Position numbers and translations under genes: made by a program
Part shown: piece by piece, positions 36,700 to 45,985 of the stretch
Layout of the letters: each line of letters opens with the position of its first letter
Numbering within the stretch: position 1 is the first letter of the stretch
Source of the DNA: Flavobacterium muglaense
GTDB lineage: Bacteria; Bacteroidota; Bacteroidia; Flavobacteriales; Flavobacteriaceae
Direction of reading: 5' to 3'
Length of the DNA: 64,000 bases
Assembly: GCF_014305155.1 (NCBI RefSeq)
Contig: NZ_JACRUK010000009.1
Span: 36,422-100,421 of the forward strand
The notes under the pieces: model-generated
Told to the model about the DNA's origin: nothing
Seen by the model: the letters and a program-made list of their open reading frames with translations, nothing else
Database searches by the model: none

Positions 36700-37287
36700 A
36701 TGAAGGCGTTTTACACAATAACACTAGTATTATTTGGTTTATTTGCCCATGCACAAGAACTGGTAAACTCTTATGACATCGCAGTAAACGGTATGAATGT
36801 TGGCGAGTTGACCGCTAGCAAACATGTTGATGGCGACAAAACAACTTATAAATTAAACAGCAAATCTACAATTTCCCTTCTAGGAAAAACAACCATAACA
36901 ACAACATGTACAGTAGTGTTTAAAAACGATATCTTAGAATCAAGCACCTACCTATCCGAAAAAAATGCAACACTCTATGACAGCAGCACTATTACCGAAA
37001 ACAATGGCGTGTACACCATCATCCGTAAAGGAAAAAAAACGACATGGAACAAGCCTATTAAATACGTTACTTGCCAGCTGTATTTTGAAAAACCTCTTAA
37101 AACCGAACACTATTTTGATGTGCTGGAAGCCGTTTTTAGCCCCATAAAAACCATAGACCCCAATAATTATCTCTATATCGACGCAAGTAATAATGAAAAA
37201 ACAACTTACAGCTACGCAAACGGAGTTTTAGAACAAGGAAGCACGAAACATTTACTGTATGACTTTACATTTACTTTGAGACGGTAA
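36700..37287 (+). CDS. Secreted DUF6134-like protein
   Basis: A 195-residue protein with a signal peptide (MKAFYTITLVLFGLFAHAQ). The body is beta-rich (YDIAVNGMNVGELTASKHVD, KLNSKSTISLLGKTTI) and resembles the DUF6134/DUF3108-like outer-membrane-lipid-binding shape, an alternating two-sheet clam. The assignment is tentative. It is probably periplasmic. No partner gene can be named. Confidence 0.72.
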   Translation: MKAFYTITLVLFGLFAHAQELVNSYDIAVNGMNVGELTASKHVDGDKTTYKLNSKSTISLLGKTTITTTCTVVFKNDILESSTYLSEKNATLYDSSTITENNGVYTIIRKGKKTTWNKPIKYVTCQLYFEKPLKTEHYFDVLEAVFSPIKTIDPNNYLYIDASNNEKTTYSYANGVLEQGSTKHLLYDFTFTLRR

Positions 37288-37381
37288 ATTTGATAGTAAA
37301 ACAATATTAGAATTACAAAATCACCGTTACTATTTTGTACTGTAAATATTGAGCCTTGTGGTGATTTTTAATCGAACCGCG

Positions 37382-38248
37382 TTACAAACGCTTTCTATTG
37401 TTTTCAAAAGTAAGTAGGTACTCGTCGCAGACGAGTACTAGAGGGGGCACAAGTTTTCCGTTTGCCATTAACTTCATTGTACCACTGAGTACCTCAACAC
37501 TTTTTGATTCATTGAGGGCTTCTGTTATTTCACTTTCCCAGGATGCTGAATGTTCTTTTGTATTAAAATAGTAAGCTTGGTCAACCTCTTTTACTCTATT
37601 ATAATATTCTCTGGCTAATCCTTCTATATCTTTGTTTTTATAAAAGCTGGCAATTTCATTCATCCTTTCCAGCACTTCCTGTTCTAATTCTTTAGGATCT
37701 TCTTTGCTTAGATCGACCCCGTTACTCCAGCCTTCTAGCTCATAAGGTACGGTAGCAGTAAACTCTCTTTTAAACTCTAAAAAAGGAACATCGGTTTCTA
37801 TTTTAGGCAACTCTACTTTAAAGACTTCATTTTGATTATTGGTTTTTTCCCTTTCGTAATCTTGATAAGTAATTCTAACTTTTAATTGAGCTTCTCTGGA
37901 AACAAATTTTTCGAAATTCTTATTCTTGTCTAACAAGGGATAAATTTTAACTCGAAACGTCTGCACTCCACTTTTTAGTATGTATTGCGGCATTTGTACA
38001 GTTTGTTCTCCCGCAGATTTACCCTTACCACCCAAATACACGACTAACACATCATTGATATAGAACTCTAAGTAACAATCATAATTCTCAAAACGTATTT
38101 GGTATATTGGATTATAATCGTATGTTTTTACATTTTTGTAATTGTTCTTTATCTTATCTCTATAGTTTATGCTCATTGTGTTTTGTGCGCAGCTGTTTTG
38201 CAACAGCAGCACACTAAACAACAGTATAATCATAGCATTTGGCTTCAT
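37382..38248 (-). CDS. Lipoprotein of a tandem pair, island gene 6
   Basis: A 288-residue lipoprotein (lipobox LQNSCAQ, Cys about residue 20), nearly identical to the next gene upstream over residues ~25-250 (NYRDKIKNNYK, GGKGKSAGEQ, ATVPYELEGWSNGVDLSKED). Its last ~20 residues (VPPLVLVCDEYLLTFENNRK) differ from the sister gene's longer tail, which suggests that the 3' end was lost or replaced. It is the last gene in the run that starts at the VgrG remnant. A role as an immunity protein or envelope partner for the 987-residue protein is inference. Confidence 0.82.
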   Translation of the reverse strand: MKPNAMIILLFSVLLLQNSCAQNTMSINYRDKIKNNYKNVKTYDYNPIYQIRFENYDCYLEFYINDVLVVYLGGKGKSAGEQTVQMPQYILKSGVQTFRVKIYPLLDKNKNFEKFVSREAQLKVRITYQDYEREKTNNQNEVFKVELPKIETDVPFLEFKREFTATVPYELEGWSNGVDLSKEDPKELEQEVLERMNEIASFYKNKDIEGLAREYYNRVKEVDQAYYFNTKEHSASWESEITEALNESKSVEVLSGTMKLMANGKLVPPLVLVCDEYLLTFENNRKRL

Positions 38249-38254
38249 ACTTTT

Positions 38255-39211
38255 TTATCTAATCACTTGGAGCTTGGCACCTTTACTAGGGCGGTAAAAA
38301 TATTGAGGGTAAAAATCGTAATATTGGCCTACATCACTGCGAATTATAGATTTATTTTTAAAAGCTCCATCACTCACTAAAATCGTCACTAATTTTCCGT
38401 TAGCCATCAACTTCATTTCACCACTGAGAACTTCAATACTTTTTGACTCATTGAGGGCTTCTGTTATTTCGCTTTCCCAGGATGCTGAGTTTTCTTTTGT
38501 ATTAAAATAGTAAGCTTGATCAAACTCTTTTACTCTAATGTGATGCTCTCTGGCTAATCCTTCTATATCTTTGTCTCTATAAAAGCTGGCAATTTCATTC
38601 ATCCTTTCCAGCACTTCCTGTTCTAATTCTTTAGGATCTTCTTTGCTTAGATCGACCCCATTGCTCCAGCCTTCTAGCTCATAAGGTACGGTAGCAGTAA
38701 ATTCTCTTTTAAACTCTAAAAAAGGAACATTGGTTTCAATTTTAGGCAATTCCACTTTAAAGACTTCTTTAAAATTATCCCAATTTGATAACTCTCTTCT
38801 ATAATCGCCATAGACAACTCTTACTTTTAACTGCGCCTCTCTAGATACAAATTTTTCGAATTTTTTATTTTTATCTAATAAAGGATAAATTTTAACTCGA
38901 AACGTTTGTATTCCACTCTTAAGGATATACTCTGGAAAATCTATATGCTGTTCCCCTGCAGATTTACCCTTACCTCCTAAATAAACCACTAAAACATCAT
39001 TTATATAGAATTCTAAGTAACAATCATAATTTTCGAAGCGAATTTGATAGGTGGGATTGTAATCAAACATTTTTACGCTTTTATAATTGTTCTTTATAGT
39101 GTCTCTATAGTTTGTGCTCATTGTATTTTGTTTTTTAGTATTTTGTCCGCAGCTGTTTAATGTTATTAAAACAGCGACTGCTGTTATTATTTTTAGGATG
39201 TATTTGTTCAT
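38255..39211 (-). CDS. Lipoprotein of a tandem pair, island gene 5
   Basis: A 318-residue lipoprotein (hydrophobic run, then LNSCGQN) with a beta-rich first half and a helical segment near residues 190-240 (QEVLERMNEIASFY). It sits 6 bp after the 987-residue gene and 6 bp before its shorter sister, so all three are one transcript. No domain is recognised. Long stretches of DNA (37660-37790 against 38580-38710) are the same in both sisters, pointing to a recent duplication or gene conversion. The C terminus (YFYRPSKGAKLQV) exists only here. Confidence 0.82.
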   Translation of the reverse strand: MNKYILKIITAVAVLITLNSCGQNTKKQNTMSTNYRDTIKNNYKSVKMFDYNPTYQIRFENYDCYLEFYINDVLVVYLGGKGKSAGEQHIDFPEYILKSGIQTFRVKIYPLLDKNKKFEKFVSREAQLKVRVVYGDYRRELSNWDNFKEVFKVELPKIETNVPFLEFKREFTATVPYELEGWSNGVDLSKEDPKELEQEVLERMNEIASFYRDKDIEGLAREHHIRVKEFDQAYYFNTKENSASWESEITEALNESKSIEVLSGEMKLMANGKLVTILVSDGAFKNKSIIRSDVGQYYDFYPQYFYRPSKGAKLQVIR

Positions 39212-39217
39212 AATTTT

Positions 39218-42181
39218 TTATTTAAAATAATATTTATCCGATTCTAAACTGTCTTCACCCATGGTAATGGTCACCTCAACCTTGCTTTCTCCTCCTACAA
39301 TTTCTACTTCTTCAGTAATGCCATCTTTATTTACTCTTTCTTTTGTCACTTTACCAGCAATTACAGCTGTAAAAGTTATTTTTAGACCATCAAAAATTAA
39401 GCTTGATTGGCTCCATACACCTTGATCATCTACCCCCAAAGTAGTGGTAATACCAAAACCTACTTCACCTGATGCACCAATACCTACTTCTGCAACAGCT
39501 GTAAATTTACCCGAAGTTTTAATTCCTTCTATTTTTATGGAAATATCTACACCTGCCGTGATGTGGGCGTCCCCTTTAATGGATGCCTCTTGACTGCCAG
39601 CTAATTGGTTTCCTTCATACTTAATATCAGTACTTATTTGTCCTTTTACCCATAAATCTACTTTTACGCCATCAGGATTATCACCTAAGGCTGCCATTAA
39701 TGTTTTTACAGCCGCTAATACAGCATAAGCAATGGGGTGCTTGCGGCAAAGTAAATCTAAAATATGCCATCTTATATCGATACCTATTAATGGGGCTGCC
39801 ACAAAAGCAAACTGGTACCCAAACCCTGACCTACCTGCTAATGCAGGATATTTTGCAGCATCTACTTGTTCAAATTGCCAATTTCCACCTAATGAAAATT
39901 TAGGATAAATTATTTCTACTTCTTGTGTAGATCTTTCTAGAGCCTTTTCAAGACCTTTTATCTTTGTTTTTTTGCGGTTGTCTATTAATTGTTTAATTTG
40001 TGTGTCGCCATCAGCTTGATTTGTGGGAGTATCATTTTTACCCTTTATTAAATCAACTACCCATTTTAACTGTTTGCGTATATCTCCGTACTGTTTTTCT
40101 AATTCAATATTATTTTTAATAAAATCACTAGTTAGCTCTAGTTCAGTACCTCCATATATCTCTGCTTTGACTGAGATTTCAACCTCTTTCATGATATCTA
40201 GTAAAGTTGACAGCTTGCCTTTTTCGGGTTTAGCTTCCTTTTTTTTCTTCACCTCATCTTTCACACCGTAATGATCCTTAGCACCTTGAACAAATAATTT
40301 ACTTGTTTCCTTATTTAATTCTTTTGTTCGTTCTCTGTCTTTTAGCTCATCTTTTATTTTCTGTTTTTCAGCTTCAGTGGTTGCAGCTTCGATTTTAGCT
40401 TCTTGTTTTGCAATAAATTTATCTTCGTCCCACTGAAAACGTTTAATTGCCTTGTCCTGATCCCAACTAGGACGAAGCGATTTTAATTGTTCACTATCAA
40501 CATTAAAACCAAAAAGGATACTCCATTTAATATCCGGATAAATGGCAATATTAATAGGCATGTTGTCAAATGCACAAGTTTGTGCCAATGCTTTTATTTT
40601 TAAAATTTCAGACCCATTAGTAAAAGAGTCTCCCAACCAAAAGTATTTTGCTATATCAAAAAAACGCGTGTAACTATTAATTTCAACATTGTAATTAAAA
40701 AAAGCGTCAAACTGTATTTGCTTTTGTTGTACTGTGACTATGCCTTCATCAATTTTATTATCCCCTTTGACAGTTGTATTAGCGCCTCCGGCATACTTAA
40801 GATTTTTAGTTGATGTTACAGTTGTAGCGATATATGATTCTTTAACAGGTTGCTCAGGAGCAATACCAGTTCCCTTTTTTAATTTAAAATTTTCTGGTAT
40901 TACTAAAATCGAAAGCTCTTTATTAGTATGTTTATTAGGTTTGTGATCACATTCTAGGGTTTGAAAATCAAAATCTAATGTGTGTGATTCTTTTTTTCCT
41001 GCAATTACTTCTATATCTATCGTTTTTTTATTTCTGTGATAGACATTTGTTGAATTAAATATCTCTTTATCGTCAAGCTTTATACTATCAAATCGGCAAG
41101 GTAAAAAATCAGCCACATTGGTTTCGACGGTACCTACTAGAACAGGATTATTAGTAATTACAGCAACCACCTGCCGTACTTCGCTGTCTTTGTCAGTACT
41201 AACATTTAAACGATTCCTGGTAAAACCTTTAAAATACGTTCCTGTTTTGATCGATTTTATAGCTGGGAAAATTTCTAAATGTTCGCCGTGTTTCTCTTTC
41301 CAATTGCTATCAATAAGCACTTGAATTGCTATTTTCTGGACATATTCTTCTGACTCTACTTGGTTATTAGCATCAGTAGCAGAACTTTCGACTAGAGTAT
41401 CTATTGTGATTTTTTTATCCAAAAATTTTTCTTCAACCTTAGCAATACCTATTTGGCGGGTAAAGCTTTTTTTGTCCTTAATTTCTAGTTCATCATTAGG
41501 ATCAAATATATCTCTATCGATTAAGTGCACCTCTATGTCATGCCCATACATACCCGTGGTGTACACATGTAAAATAACCTCAGACATAAAAGCGATTTTC
41601 ACGCCATCAAGAGGGTTATAATCAAAATCTGTCCATACTGTTTTTATTATTGAAGGAGCACCCTTAGCTTGCACAAACAGTCCTGACCCTAATTTTGCAC
41701 GCGGTTTTTCGCCATCAGGCCAAGCTTCTAACCAACATAAACCTCCTCCTTCTAATAGTTTGGGAAAAGGGAATTGTATGTGCCCGTGTTTCTCAATTTC
41801 TTGAATACCCTTTGCAAAAGATTTATTATGATTGACAATATTAGGGTCTAATTTATGTCCAATTACGGCCCAAGCCCAGTTTAGATTTTGATAGGGCGCT
41901 ATTTTTTCCTGAAAACTATCATAGTCCTCTACTTCTTTACTGTGTTTCTTTGCCTTTACATTGTAATCTATTTTCTCTCGAGCAGTTAAATTAGCAAACT
42001 CAGAGTCTGTTGGTTGTTGAAATTGCTTTGGTTTAGCTGGTTTATTTTTTAATAACTCGTCAAGTTCTTTTATACTTACAGAAAATTTTCCTGCTGTTTG
42101 TAATACTAAATTGTTATTGACAGCATCGTATTCATAACGATCTGTATTATCTTTTGGTATTATATGAAATTGTTTTTTCAT
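39218..42181 (-). CDS. Large multidomain protein of unknown function, candidate T6SS effector
   Basis: A 987-residue protein without a signal peptide. Its N-terminal ~450 residues are beta-rich with repeated Ig-like stretches (KIAFMSEVILHVYTTGMYGH). A charged, helical region (about 590-740, many Lys and Glu) links to a segment with hydrophobic stretches (about 790-840: FAFVAAPLIGIDIRWHILDL, AYAVLAAVKTLMAAL), and the last 130 residues are beta-rich and Gly-rich. It is 12 bp after a PAAR-like gene and followed by two lipoproteins. The order suggests a secreted cargo with a membrane-active region. No known toxin motif is recognised; it could instead be a structural part. Confidence 0.75.
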   Translation of the reverse strand: MKKQFHIIPKDNTDRYEYDAVNNNLVLQTAGKFSVSIKELDELLKNKPAKPKQFQQPTDSEFANLTAREKIDYNVKAKKHSKEVEDYDSFQEKIAPYQNLNWAWAVIGHKLDPNIVNHNKSFAKGIQEIEKHGHIQFPFPKLLEGGGLCWLEAWPDGEKPRAKLGSGLFVQAKGAPSIIKTVWTDFDYNPLDGVKIAFMSEVILHVYTTGMYGHDIEVHLIDRDIFDPNDELEIKDKKSFTRQIGIAKVEEKFLDKKITIDTLVESSATDANNQVESEEYVQKIAIQVLIDSNWKEKHGEHLEIFPAIKSIKTGTYFKGFTRNRLNVSTDKDSEVRQVVAVITNNPVLVGTVETNVADFLPCRFDSIKLDDKEIFNSTNVYHRNKKTIDIEVIAGKKESHTLDFDFQTLECDHKPNKHTNKELSILVIPENFKLKKGTGIAPEQPVKESYIATTVTSTKNLKYAGGANTTVKGDNKIDEGIVTVQQKQIQFDAFFNYNVEINSYTRFFDIAKYFWLGDSFTNGSEILKIKALAQTCAFDNMPINIAIYPDIKWSILFGFNVDSEQLKSLRPSWDQDKAIKRFQWDEDKFIAKQEAKIEAATTEAEKQKIKDELKDRERTKELNKETSKLFVQGAKDHYGVKDEVKKKKEAKPEKGKLSTLLDIMKEVEISVKAEIYGGTELELTSDFIKNNIELEKQYGDIRKQLKWVVDLIKGKNDTPTNQADGDTQIKQLIDNRKKTKIKGLEKALERSTQEVEIIYPKFSLGGNWQFEQVDAAKYPALAGRSGFGYQFAFVAAPLIGIDIRWHILDLLCRKHPIAYAVLAAVKTLMAALGDNPDGVKVDLWVKGQISTDIKYEGNQLAGSQEASIKGDAHITAGVDISIKIEGIKTSGKFTAVAEVGIGASGEVGFGITTTLGVDDQGVWSQSSLIFDGLKITFTAVIAGKVTKERVNKDGITEEVEIVGGESKVEVTITMGEDSLESDKYYFK

Positions 42182-42193
42182 AATTTGAGATCG

Positions 42194-42688
42194 TTATGTA
42201 TTAGGAATATTTAAATAATTGGTATTATTATCCAAGTTGCTTAAATCGATACCTGGAAATATTTGTGCATTAGTTTCAGGTTCTGTATTTTTTACATTTT
42301 TTTCTGAAACTTCTGCAACCTGTCCGTGATTTTTTATTACGATACAGTCAGGACCTCCCATGGGGCAAGTTGCCTTACTATCTTCAAGCAGTACTTTGCC
42401 TTGGTTAGATAATGTTACTTTTTCGTAGACACCACTCCATTTTGTAATAACAGCTTTGCATGGCAAGAAATCTCCACTTCCGTTGGGTTGTTTTTTGCAT
42501 TTACCAAAAGTGTTTTTCTCTAAGGTTTGTCCAATATCTTTATCCGTTGCTATTAGTTTGTCGCTACTGTCTTTGTCATTGGCATAATGCTTGGATTGCG
42601 TTTTAACTTTTAATTTGTCAATTTTTGGTTCAACACTAAAATTGCATTGACATGTTGCTCCTTGTACAACAAAATGTTTTTCGGCCAT
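42194..42688 (-). CDS. PAAR-like protein (DUF4280)
   Basis: A 164-residue protein with the DUF4280 pattern: GATCQCNFS at the start, FGKCKKQ, DFLPCKAVI and TCPMGGPDCIVIKNHGQ, with paired cysteines and Gly turns. PAAR-like proteins cap the VgrG spike of type VI secretion needles and carry effectors. It sits 12 bp upstream of the 987-residue gene and downstream of the 372-residue gene and VgrG remnant, a typical order for effector delivery. The last ~35 residues are a linker, not part of the cap. Confidence 0.88.
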   Translation of the reverse strand: MAEKHFVVQGATCQCNFSVEPKIDKLKVKTQSKHYANDKDSSDKLIATDKDIGQTLEKNTFGKCKKQPNGSGDFLPCKAVITKWSGVYEKVTLSNQGKVLLEDSKATCPMGGPDCIVIKNHGQVAEVSEKNVKNTEPETNAQIFPGIDLSNLDNNTNYLNIPNT

Positions 42689-42707
42689 AACTCGTTATTA
42701 AATTATC

Positions 42708-43826
42708 TTATTTTTTTTTAAACAAAAGCGTGACTAATTTTTTAAGTAAACTATTGTTTTCATGCCCTACAATTTCCTCCACAAAAAATTCAGGTGTTTT
42801 CCTTTCTTGGGTATATAATGTTTCAGATGGCTTTTGCTCTGTTCTAGCTGTACTAGATTGTATTGGGGTTTCATCTTTAACAGATTGATGCGTGAAATTT
42901 TGACCCACATACTTACGATCTTGCTTTTGATAAATGCCCTTTGGTCTATAATTCTCATTATTAACCAATCTATACAATGTTATTTTCTGAATTCTATTAC
43001 TATTCTCATCTATTGTAGTATTATACATGGCATTTATTGAAAATATGGATCTATCCTCTTGATATAACTTGTACTGCACATCCATTTGGGACTTTACAGG
43101 GTCGTACTGCATTCCTTGCATTTTTGCTTGAGGAAAATTAAAACCTCCTAAAATTTCTTTGAGTGATCTCTGATCAATACTCGTTCCTTTAGCATTAATT
43201 ATTATTTTATTGGTAGCTGTGTAATACTCTTCTATACAATGCTCTACCTCATAATCTATCAATTTATTACCAAATATGGGAGACTCCCAGATGTTAATAT
43301 GAGGTTTTCCTATGGAATATTCTGAATAGAGTTCTTGGAAATACAAATGAAACAACCAATCTTTTTTGAGAGATTGCAAAAGCATATCTTCATTTAGAAT
43401 ATTTCGCTGCACGATATTTAATATTTGATAAGAAACTTTACTGTAGTAATAGCTAGCAATTTCCTTCTTTATTTGTTGCCACCTTTCAACTATTTCATTA
43501 TGATTTTCGATTTTAGAAAGCTTACCTTCTTTTGTTACTACTAGTTTTAATGGAAAAATAACTTTGGCACATCTGTCTAGTAATTGTTCAACTAGAAGAT
43601 CAGGCTCGTTCTTATTGATATAGATTTGTTTTCTGTCGATTTTGTAAATAAAACCATTACTATCTTTGTGCTTAGTACAGCTAATTTCCACTTCATAATG
43701 CACTTCAGAAATGAATTTTTCATTATCATAATATTTATATTGATATCCATACTTACTCGTTTCATAAAAACCTGAGTGTCGCAAAGTGCGATTATTACCT
43801 ATAAATATTTCTTGAAAGTTGGTCAT
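42708..43826 (-). CDS. Hypothetical protein of the T6SS-type cassette
   Basis: A 372-residue cytoplasmic protein with no family recognised. It is rich in Tyr, Ile and Lys. It has a possible beta-rich core and a Lys-rich C-terminal tail (LLKKLVTLLFKKK). It sits 19 bp before the PAAR-like gene, where chaperones or adaptors of the cargo usually lie; that role is inference. It has no signal peptide. Confidence 0.75.
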   Translation of the reverse strand: MTNFQEIFIGNNRTLRHSGFYETSKYGYQYKYYDNEKFISEVHYEVEISCTKHKDSNGFIYKIDRKQIYINKNEPDLLVEQLLDRCAKVIFPLKLVVTKEGKLSKIENHNEIVERWQQIKKEIASYYYSKVSYQILNIVQRNILNEDMLLQSLKKDWLFHLYFQELYSEYSIGKPHINIWESPIFGNKLIDYEVEHCIEEYYTATNKIIINAKGTSIDQRSLKEILGGFNFPQAKMQGMQYDPVKSQMDVQYKLYQEDRSIFSINAMYNTTIDENSNRIQKITLYRLVNNENYRPKGIYQKQDRKYVGQNFTHQSVKDETPIQSSTARTEQKPSETLYTQERKTPEFFVEEIVGHENNSLLKKLVTLLFKKK

Positions 43827-43950
43827 TTTAATAAGAAGAATTTTATTACTTAAACATGTAAGTATAATTGTTTTTTCTACAAATTTGTAAATATTTTCTA
43901 ACTTATTAATAAACTTATCTAACCATAAATTTATTATTTCCTATTATAGA

Positions 43951-44637
43951 TTACTTCTGAGCATATACCTGAAATATGGCTTTGACGTTGTTTTCGCCAT
44001 CAGCATAACCGCTGGACTCACTACCATTGTACTGCGAACCTAAAACGTAAGGGTTTTGCGCATTATTGCCTTCAAATCCTACTAATACTTCCTCGTCTAT
44101 CTCGGGAATGAAATAAAATCCTTTTCCAGATCCGGAGTGTGGTTGTATCATGCGCATCCAATCGCTTTTTGCGCTTGCTCCTGCCCAGTTGAACTGTACT
44201 TTGACGCGGCCTAATCCTTCGGGGTCATTGTTGTCAATTACTTTGGCCGGTTGCGAGTCTGCTTTGGCATAACAAGAAACATCGGTATAAGGCGGTGCTG
44301 CTGCATCAGATGGAATGGCTTTGAACACACAGGTATAATTCCCGTGTACTTCTGAGCGGTGTTCTGCTTCTATAACTATTAATTCGTGCTCGATTGTTTG
44401 GTTAATGATGGTAAATACTTGTCCTAATCCTAACGGGAAATACGACGTACCACTATAAAAAACACTGTTTGCATCACTTGCTGCGGTTTGCAAGGCCACC
44501 ATATCCGCTACCTCATCAGCCGTTGCGGCATTAGTAGTATAGGCACCAACGCTCAAATCGGCTTGGGTAACCGTGCCTTGATTGTGCCCAACAACAGCCG
44601 TTGTAATACCGTCGCCGCTCAATGATGATACGACCAA
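43951..44637 (-). pseudogene. Fragment of a T6SS VgrG/gp5-like spike protein
   Basis: The 228-residue frame matches the middle of a VgrG: the end of the gp27-like domain (FYSGTSYFPLGLGQVF, EHRSEVHGNYTCVF) and the OB-fold (DPEGLGRVKVQFNW, DWMRMIQPHSGSGKGFYFIP, EVLVGFEG, NPYVLGSQYNG). It begins at a TTG with a TGA just upstream, and its last 8 residues (FQVYAQK) replace the expected beta-helix start after NNVKAI. So both ends are missing, compared with about 600 residues in full VgrG. It is a remnant, or the middle piece of a broken gene. No other T6SS gene is in the window. Confidence 0.85.
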
Positions 44638-44795
44638 AACAGAGATTAAAATTCACTCGATTCATTTATAGGAAAATGAATGTCTGAATTAAATCACATA
44701 CCACACGAAAGGGTTCGTACGGGAACGGGAGTATTATATCATTCCTTACTTACTGAGAAACTTCGAAAACTTTGTATAAAACACCTATGACTATT

Positions 44796-45146
44796 TTACA
44801 AATTATTTGGTATAAATTGTATCGGATTATTGAACTCATGAAAGGTCATATATAAAATAAACATATAAGTTGCTGTAATAACCAATAAAATTAAAGATAT
44901 TATTAAAAAAGTTAGTATCAATTTATTACTTATCATTTTGACTGCACTATAGATAAGAAAAAATGAAATAGTAGGAATTAGTGCGCCAACCAAACCAATT
45001 TGAATTAAAATATTAATAATTGATGGTAAGCTAACTTCTGATAAATTTGATAATAGATGGTTTGAAATATACCAATAAGTTATACCTATTGTTGAAATAG
45101 TTAAAATTAAGATGATACATAAAATTAGTTTGTAAATTGCTTTCAT
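44796..45146 (-). CDS. Small multispanning membrane protein
   Basis: A 116-residue protein with three strongly hydrophobic segments (about residues 6-26, 45-68 and 77-105). No family recognised. In an island of secreted-protein genes it could be an immunity protein, but that is speculation. It lies upstream of the VgrG fragment, in the same orientation. Confidence 0.6.
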   Translation of the reverse strand: MKAIYKLILCIILILTISTIGITYWYISNHLLSNLSEVSLPSIINILIQIGLVGALIPTISFFLIYSAVKMISNKLILTFLIISLILLVITATYMFILYMTFHEFNNPIQFIPNNL

Positions 45147-45154
45147 AATAATTT

Positions 45155-45316
45155 CTATTTATAATAGGAATTATTACCTGAACTGAAAACACTCCTTACA
45201 CCATTCTCAACTAACTCTTTCTCTGCAACTTTCTTATTTAAGTAGTGATTTATTTTGTCCTCTTTGGAACAAGAAACCATAAATACTATCAATAGTATAA
45301 ATATTATTTTTTTTAT
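45155..45316 (-). pseudogene. Truncated lipoprotein gene with ATA in place of the start codon
   Basis: The frame reads KKIIFILLIVFMVSCSKEDK, then INHYLNKKVAEKELVENG, a clear relative of the next gene upstream (SSSCSKTDSINHYLNKPITE). It starts with ATA rather than ATG directly after that gene's stop and ends after 53 codons. So the start is mutated and most of the C terminus is missing. Confidence 0.65.
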
Positions 45317-45985
45317 TTATTCAGACAATTCATAAGTATAACCATTATACCAACCTGCCATAGTATCCATATATGGAGTACTGTTCTTGCCATAGTTTGT
45401 AATCATATCATATGCAACCCCTGGATACCTTTCAAAATAAATACGAGTTTTATAATTGTCAATCAAAAAAAGAGTAATATGTTCTTTAGTACTCTTTTTT
45501 CCGTCGATGAGAGGCTTAATTTGGATTTTTAAACTGTTGTAGTAGTTTATAATATTTTCTTTTGATGTGAAGTTAGCAATATGCTTTTTGTTTTTGTTCA
45601 CAGAATAAACAAAGATACTTTTGTATTCTAAAGTGTCATTTATAAAAAGATAAGATATTATTCTATTATCTAACTCGTTTACTAGATATTCTGTATTTTC
45701 TTTACTATTGTTTTTGTTTGAAAATAAAGGAATTGGATATAGTTTCCCATCATCCTGTCTCTGTGGTTTTACATTTGAGTATAATACATATTTATATACT
45801 TTACCGTTGAGGCTATCTTTTTGATTTTCATCATTTTCATATGTGTATGTATATGAGTATTTATAAAACCCATTTTCAACTAATTCTAACTCTGTTATTG
45901 GTTTGTTTAGATAATGATTTATGCTGTCTGTTTTGCTACAAGATGAAGATAATATAGCGAAGAATATCAATAGGTAAGTTTTCAT
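45317..45985 (-). CDS. Lipoprotein of unknown function
   Basis: A 222-residue lipoprotein with signal and lipobox (LSSSCSK, Cys about residue 16). The body is Tyr-, Asn- and Lys-rich with a beta-rich appearance and no recognised domain. A dead, shorter relative lies directly downstream. Envelope-facing lipoproteins like this often act as immunity proteins in T6SS islands; nothing here proves it. It overlaps the 3' end of the ORF starting at 46227 by 4 bp. Confidence 0.7.
   Translation of the reverse strand: MKTYLLIFFAILSSSCSKTDSINHYLNKPITELELVENGFYKYSYTYTYENDENQKDSLNGKVYKYVLYSNVKPQRQDDGKLYPIPLFSNKNNSKENTEYLVNELDNRIISYLFINDTLEYKSIFVYSVNKNKKHIANFTSKENIINYYNSLKIQIKPLIDGKKSTKEHITLFLIDNYKTRIYFERYPGVAYDMITNYGKNSTPYMDTMAGWYNGYTYELSE

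Noticed and set aside
43951..44637. Intact VgrG
   Set aside because: It is about a third of the normal length and lacks both terminal domains.
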